Source of the DNA: Kiritimatiellia bacterium
Lineage (GTDB): Bacteria > Verrucomicrobiota > Kiritimatiellia > RFP12 > UBA1067
Assembly (NCBI GenBank): GCA_024405395.1
Contig: JAKSOW010000017.1
Location: 1 to 37,666, forward strand
Reading direction: 5' to 3'
DNA length: 37,666 nucleotides
Numbering within the stretch: the stretch's first letter is position 1; every line of letters begins with the position of its first letter. The position numbers and the translations under genes are program-made. Shown here in pieces: positions 34,275-37,666 of the stretch. A model generated the notes under the pieces. It had not been told where the DNA came from and did no database searches. It saw nothing but the letters and a program-made list of their open reading frames with translations.

Positions 34275-37253
34275 ATGGCCATGAAAATCGACAAGTTGTT
34301 GCTGACGTATGCGGCGGCGTTTATGCTGTTTGTCGTGGCGTCTGCCGCGCATGCGGCGACGATTGACTCCTACTGGACGGGCGCGGGCGGCGACAATCTG
34401 TGGGGCAATGCCGAGAACTGGCGGCCGAAGACGGTTCCGGACGGCGCCGACAAGAACGACTATCGCGTGCATGTCGGCATGACGTGCGAGATCGAGATCG
34501 ACGCCGGCAAGAGCTTCAAGACGTACTGGTTCAAGCCGGAGAGCGGGGCGCAGGTGACCTTGAAGGGGTCCGGTACGCTTGACAACTCCAACTGGACGTT
34601 TGTCGACGAAGGAACGTCGATGATCGTGGACGGGCCAACTGTCACGATCAACAACACGGTCAACAACGGCGACAACACGGTAAAGGGCGAGATTCACGTC
34701 AAGTCGGGCTACCTCAGGGTCATCAAGAGCGTCTTCACGCTTGCCGGCAATGCCCGCGTCTTTGTGGAAGGGGGCGAATTCGGGGTCAGGAGCGAGCAGA
34801 ATGGTTTGGTCCTCACCAATAATGCCGAATTGGTGATCTCCGGCGGCAAGGCGGCTTTCTACAGATACACGGTCGAGGCGCCGCATGCGGAGGGCGAAAA
34901 GGGCGGTCTCATCCGTTTGACGGGCGGCTCGCTGCAGAACACGTATGGCAACTACTGCTATACGAGCCAGGTTCGCCCCGGCGCGCGGTTTGAGAATCTG
35001 GGCGGCACGATTCTGTGGGGGACGACTTCCGAACAGCTGTATTCGCGGTTGTCGTCCGCCGCCACAGGCAGTCAGGGTCAAGGCGAGACGTTCCCGGTTT
35101 TCCTGCCGCGTGTCGGAACGGTTCTGGACATCCCCACGAAGAGCTCGACCAATGGCGGCGCGATTTATTTTGCCGTGAACGGCGATTATGACGGCGTGGG
35201 CGGCACGATCTATGCGACCAACGCGACGGAAGAGGCGATGGGCAACATCTGTTTCAATGCTGCCAGCATCGCCTTGCGCGGCGGCGCGACGATTTTCGCC
35301 AATGCGCTCAACATCGCGAACAGCACGGCTTCGACCTACGACCTCGACCTGACGCGGCTCAATCTCGGCACGGGCGGCATTCGGCCGACCGCGAACCACA
35401 AGTCCCAGACGATGAATTTCCTGGACGGCATCGTCTTCGGCGCCTGGGCCGATTATGCGACGACTGAGTCGTCCAACGCCACATTGGTGCCGAACGGCCC
35501 CGTCACCTATGACACGCTCGACTGCTTCGACCAGACGACGCCCCACACGATCACGATGTCGCGCATCAGGCTGGATGCGGTGACTGACCTGACGGCGACG
35601 GGCGGCGGATCGGTCACGCTGGCGCCCATTTCGGTCAGGGACGCGTTCCGCACGCTCGAGGTGGCCGCGGGAACGACGCTGGGCGTGACGAACAAGGCCG
35701 CGCTGAAGACGATGAACCTGAAGCTCGGTGCGCACGCGACGTTGAAGGTCGATCTCGCTAATGGCGGCTATGTGGACGCCGCGGCGGTTGCCGAATTCGG
35801 GGACGGGGCGAAGATCGTCGTGACGGCGTTGCCGGCCCTTGAGGAAGGGAAGCTCTATCCGGTCTATTTGGCGCCGGCGGGGACGACGCCAGACCTGGCG
35901 GCGATCGACTTCGCCGAAGGGGTGCTGCCTGATGGGTGGATGCTGGCGAAGACGGCCAACAGCGTGTATCTGACGGATGGTAAGACCGCGCCGTACGCGG
36001 CGACAGATGTGAGATACTGGACGGGAGCCGGTGGGGACAATCTCTATTTCACGGCGGAAAACTGGCAGAATGGCAGCATTCCGGGGAATGGCGGTTTTGC
36101 CATGTGCTATGGCGTCTACAACACGGAGATCAATGTCGACAGGGCGCTGCCGATTCGCGAGTTCTGCGTGGGGCCTGATGGTGGCCCGTTTGTCTTCAGC
36201 GGTTCGACGATCACATTCCAGTACCCGAGTGATTCGGCCACGGTGAACAACAATTACGCCAATGTCCGCAATGACGGGAAGTTTCCGGTTGTTGTGGCCA
36301 ACAGCATCGAAACGGCCAATATGTTCCGCTTTTTCGCGAGAGACGAGGGCTCGGTCGCTATGATCGGCGGTTCGGAGGAAACGCATCCGCTGGAGTTCGG
36401 CGGCGATGTGCGTCTCGCGGGAGATTGGACGGTCCAATGGCTGCGGGCACGGAACCGGAATTACACGGGAGGGATGGCGGGGGCTACTGTGACTGCGATT
36501 CGGCCGGCGCATCTCACGGTGATGCCGGGTGCGAATCTGACGGTGATGGAACAGGATACCGATGTCAACTCCGAGTATCCGGGCACGCTTGCCATTGCCA
36601 AAGGCGCCACGGTCACAATCGACGGCACTCAGCTGCTCTTTTCCTCCAACAGCACGCATTACGTGGATGGTACGTTCACGGTGAACTGTCCGCTCATCGC
36701 TTCGGCGCGGCAGACGTTCCGTGGCGACGGCACGGTGAAGCTCCTGGGCGGCGTGCCGGCGAGTGAGACGGGGTGCGTCCGCGTGGAAGGGGAGCTGACG
36801 CTCGTCCCCTCGAATTGGGTGAACGGCGTGACGTTGTCCGTGAAGGACAATGTAACGATCGCGCCGGAGGATGACTGGATGTTTGGCGAGGCGGCGACGC
36901 TCGACCTCGAGGATCATTCCGTCCTGACGCTCGCAACAGGTGGCCATAAGGTGACATTCGGCGCGCCGATCGTGTCGGGCGGCACTCTGGCGGTTTCGGG
37001 CGCGGGCAAGCTTGAAATCGCGGCGGCGGGCATACGAATCGGCAGGGTGACGTGCGCGAATGGCGCGAAAATCACGGTTATGGACGAGTTGGCCGCTGCG
37101 CGGAGCTTCACTGACGTTTTGGCGGTGCGCAAGCCAGACGCGTCGCTCGTCTTCGGCGATAACCTGGAGGTCCAGGTCCGTTACGATCCGACGACGGACG
37201 AGACGATCTATTCCGTACGGCAGAAGATAGGCACCCTGGTGATCTTCCGCTGA
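34275..37253 (+). CDS. Giant exported beta-repeat protein with C-terminal GTLVIFR
   Basis: 992 residues. A signal peptide (LLLTYAAAFMLFVVASAAHA) ends near residue 29. Two copies of a module start at residue 33 (YWTGAGGDNLWGNAENW) and at residue 581 (YWTGAGGDNLYFTAENW), each followed by a beta-rich stretch, so the protein is an internal tandem of a W-x-GxGGDN-ENW unit. The remainder is beta-solenoid-like with GSGTL, GGTIL and GDGTV strand turns. It ends GTLVIFR. ATG 34275 has AAGGA nine bases upstream; ATG 34281 is the alternative. It begins 14 bases after the oxidoreductase stop, so the two are likely co-transcribed. Confidence 0.83.
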   Translation: MAMKIDKLLLTYAAAFMLFVVASAAHAATIDSYWTGAGGDNLWGNAENWRPKTVPDGADKNDYRVHVGMTCEIEIDAGKSFKTYWFKPESGAQVTLKGSGTLDNSNWTFVDEGTSMIVDGPTVTINNTVNNGDNTVKGEIHVKSGYLRVIKSVFTLAGNARVFVEGGEFGVRSEQNGLVLTNNAELVISGGKAAFYRYTVEAPHAEGEKGGLIRLTGGSLQNTYGNYCYTSQVRPGARFENLGGTILWGTTSEQLYSRLSSAATGSQGQGETFPVFLPRVGTVLDIPTKSSTNGGAIYFAVNGDYDGVGGTIYATNATEEAMGNICFNAASIALRGGATIFANALNIANSTASTYDLDLTRLNLGTGGIRPTANHKSQTMNFLDGIVFGAWADYATTESSNATLVPNGPVTYDTLDCFDQTTPHTITMSRIRLDAVTDLTATGGGSVTLAPISVRDAFRTLEVAAGTTLGVTNKAALKTMNLKLGAHATLKVDLANGGYVDAAAVAEFGDGAKIVVTALPALEEGKLYPVYLAPAGTTPDLAAIDFAEGVLPDGWMLAKTANSVYLTDGKTAPYAATDVRYWTGAGGDNLYFTAENWQNGSIPGNGGFAMCYGVYNTEINVDRALPIREFCVGPDGGPFVFSGSTITFQYPSDSATVNNNYANVRNDGKFPVVVANSIETANMFRFFARDEGSVAMIGGSEETHPLEFGGDVRLAGDWTVQWLRARNRNYTGGMAGATVTAIRPAHLTVMPGANLTVMEQDTDVNSEYPGTLAIAKGATVTIDGTQLLFSSNSTHYVDGTFTVNCPLIASARQTFRGDGTVKLLGGVPASETGCVRVEGELTLVPSNWVNGVTLSVKDNVTIAPEDDWMFGEAATLDLEDHSVLTLATGGHKVTFGAPIVSGGTLAVSGAGKLEIAAAGIRIGRVTCANGAKITVMDELAAARSFTDVLAVRKPDASLVFGDNLEVQVRYDPTTDETIYSVRQKIGTLVIFR

Positions 37254-37269
37254 CGGCGGGCGCACCATC

Positions 37270-37557
37270 CTACTTCCCGATCACGGTGGTGACAGGCACG
37301 ACCTGTTTGATGGCATTGGTGGGGGCATTGGTGTCGCCGCCGTAGTTCTCCGCGAGTTGCGAGGAGTGGGATATCCAGGCGATGGCGGGAATGCCGCAGG
37401 CGATGATTTCGGTGGTCTGGCCGCGTGGCTGTGTGGCCATCGACGTGCAGCCTGTGGCCGTCACGACAGTCGCGCCCGTAAGCGCCCCGGCAAGGACGGG
37501 CCAAATGGCCTTGAGGATCTGAATCCCAAGTTCTTTCCAGTTGATGTTGAGCTTCAT
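37270..37557 (-). CDS. Small membrane or lipoprotein-like protein
   Basis: 95 residues, reading leftward from an ATG at 37557, with AAAGGAAA about eight bases upstream on that strand. The first 40 residues combine a KELGIQILKAIWPVLAGALT helix with TATGC, which could be a weak lipobox. The N-terminus recalls the short 'smalltalk' membrane proteins of Bacteroidetes, but that likeness is slight. It converges on the giant protein with only 16 bases between stops and no terminator seen. Function unknown. Confidence 0.6.
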   Translation of the reverse strand: MKLNINWKELGIQILKAIWPVLAGALTGATVVTATGCTSMATQPRGQTTEIIACGIPAIAWISHSSQLAENYGGDTNAPTNAIKQVVPVTTVIGK

Positions 37558-37559
37558 GA

Positions 37560-37620
37560 TGGTTGTTTCCTTTTGTGGTTGTTGTGTGGTGCGTTGAGTG
37601 GTGTGCGGTGTGTGGTGTGT
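37560..37620 (-). other. CA-rich leader of the small minus-strand gene
   Basis: On the minus strand, about 60 bases ahead of the small gene are mostly C and A, with short CACACC-type runs, ending in the AAAGGAAA. The plus-strand complement is GT-rich. It may be an unstructured 5' leader. It abuts the second copy of the interspersed repeat. Confidence 0.5.
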
Positions 37621-37666
37621 GCTTTCCGAGTCGCGCCGGATTCTGGGGCAACCGTCCGTTCTTCCG
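37619..37666. repeat. Interspersed repeat, copy 2, cut by the window edge
   Basis: Matches 16596-16643 at 43 of 48 positions, identical for 23 bases at 37637-37659. The match reaches the last base of the window, so the repeat probably continues past it. Confidence 0.75.

Noticed and set aside
34221..37268. A 1015-residue minus-strand frame opposite the third giant protein
   Set aside because: Same reason: Arg/His-rich shadow of a gene with clear signal peptide and repeats.

Overview
The window is about 37.7 kb of GC-rich Gram-negative bacterial DNA. Nearly every gene lies on the + strand. The mix of genes best fits the Verrucomicrobiota/Kiritimatiellota side of the PVC group, probably a host-associated glycan degrader. 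The reasons are several very long exported proteins with autotransporter-type beta-strand repeats but no visible beta-barrel, CE15, GH127 and GH28-like enzymes, a large exported FAD oxidoreductase, and an O-antigen or capsule cluster. This placement is inferred from gene content, because there is no rRNA gene or other phylogenetic marker to read directly.

Region 1 (149-11364) is a surface-polysaccharide locus. fnlA, a small WxcM-like cupin gene, fnlC, fnlB and a wbuB-like glycosyltransferase form a tight operon for making and transferring UDP-N-acetyl-L-fucosamine. A multi-pass membrane protein (5329-6870) and three glycosyltransferases follow. The block ends with a Wzx-type flippase that is fused in frame to a GT29 sialyltransferase-like domain. 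No polymerase, chain-length regulator or initiating phosphoglycosyltransferase is recognisable, unless the membrane protein is one.

Region 2 (11385-16542) starts only 20 bases later on the same strand. It encodes an exported CE15-type esterase, an exported GH127-type beta-L-arabinofuranosidase, a Tat-type exported metallophosphoesterase, and a cytosolic metallophosphoesterase with its own spacing. Together these look like a small plant-glycan (xylan, pectin or arabinan) module plus phosphoesterases.

Region 3 (16543-17280) has no convincing gene. It holds a GC-rich stretch with a dense set of nested hairpins. The first 48 bases of that stretch recur, with five mismatches, at the extreme right edge of the window. 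An AT-rich 104-base element bounded by 14-base inverted repeats follows, and then the htpG promoter.

Region 4 (17281-22795) is housekeeping: htpG, ilvA and uvrB, closely spaced.

Region 5 (22896-37253) is an exported-protein island. Two giant beta-repeat proteins have their own promoters, one of them apparently leaderless. A GH28-like beta-helix protein, a two-domain FAD oxidoreductase and a third giant beta-repeat protein follow with gaps of 14-18 bases between the last three. All three giant proteins end in nearly the same seven residues, G-T-[ML]-[LV]-[LI]-[FL]-R. This may be an undescribed C-terminal sorting or anchoring tag. A small membrane or lipoprotein-like gene on the minus strand converges on the last one.

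Promoters that can be read in the window tend to carry an extended -10 (TGN before a TATAAT-like hexamer). No tRNA, rRNA, CRISPR array, transposase or integrase gene was seen.
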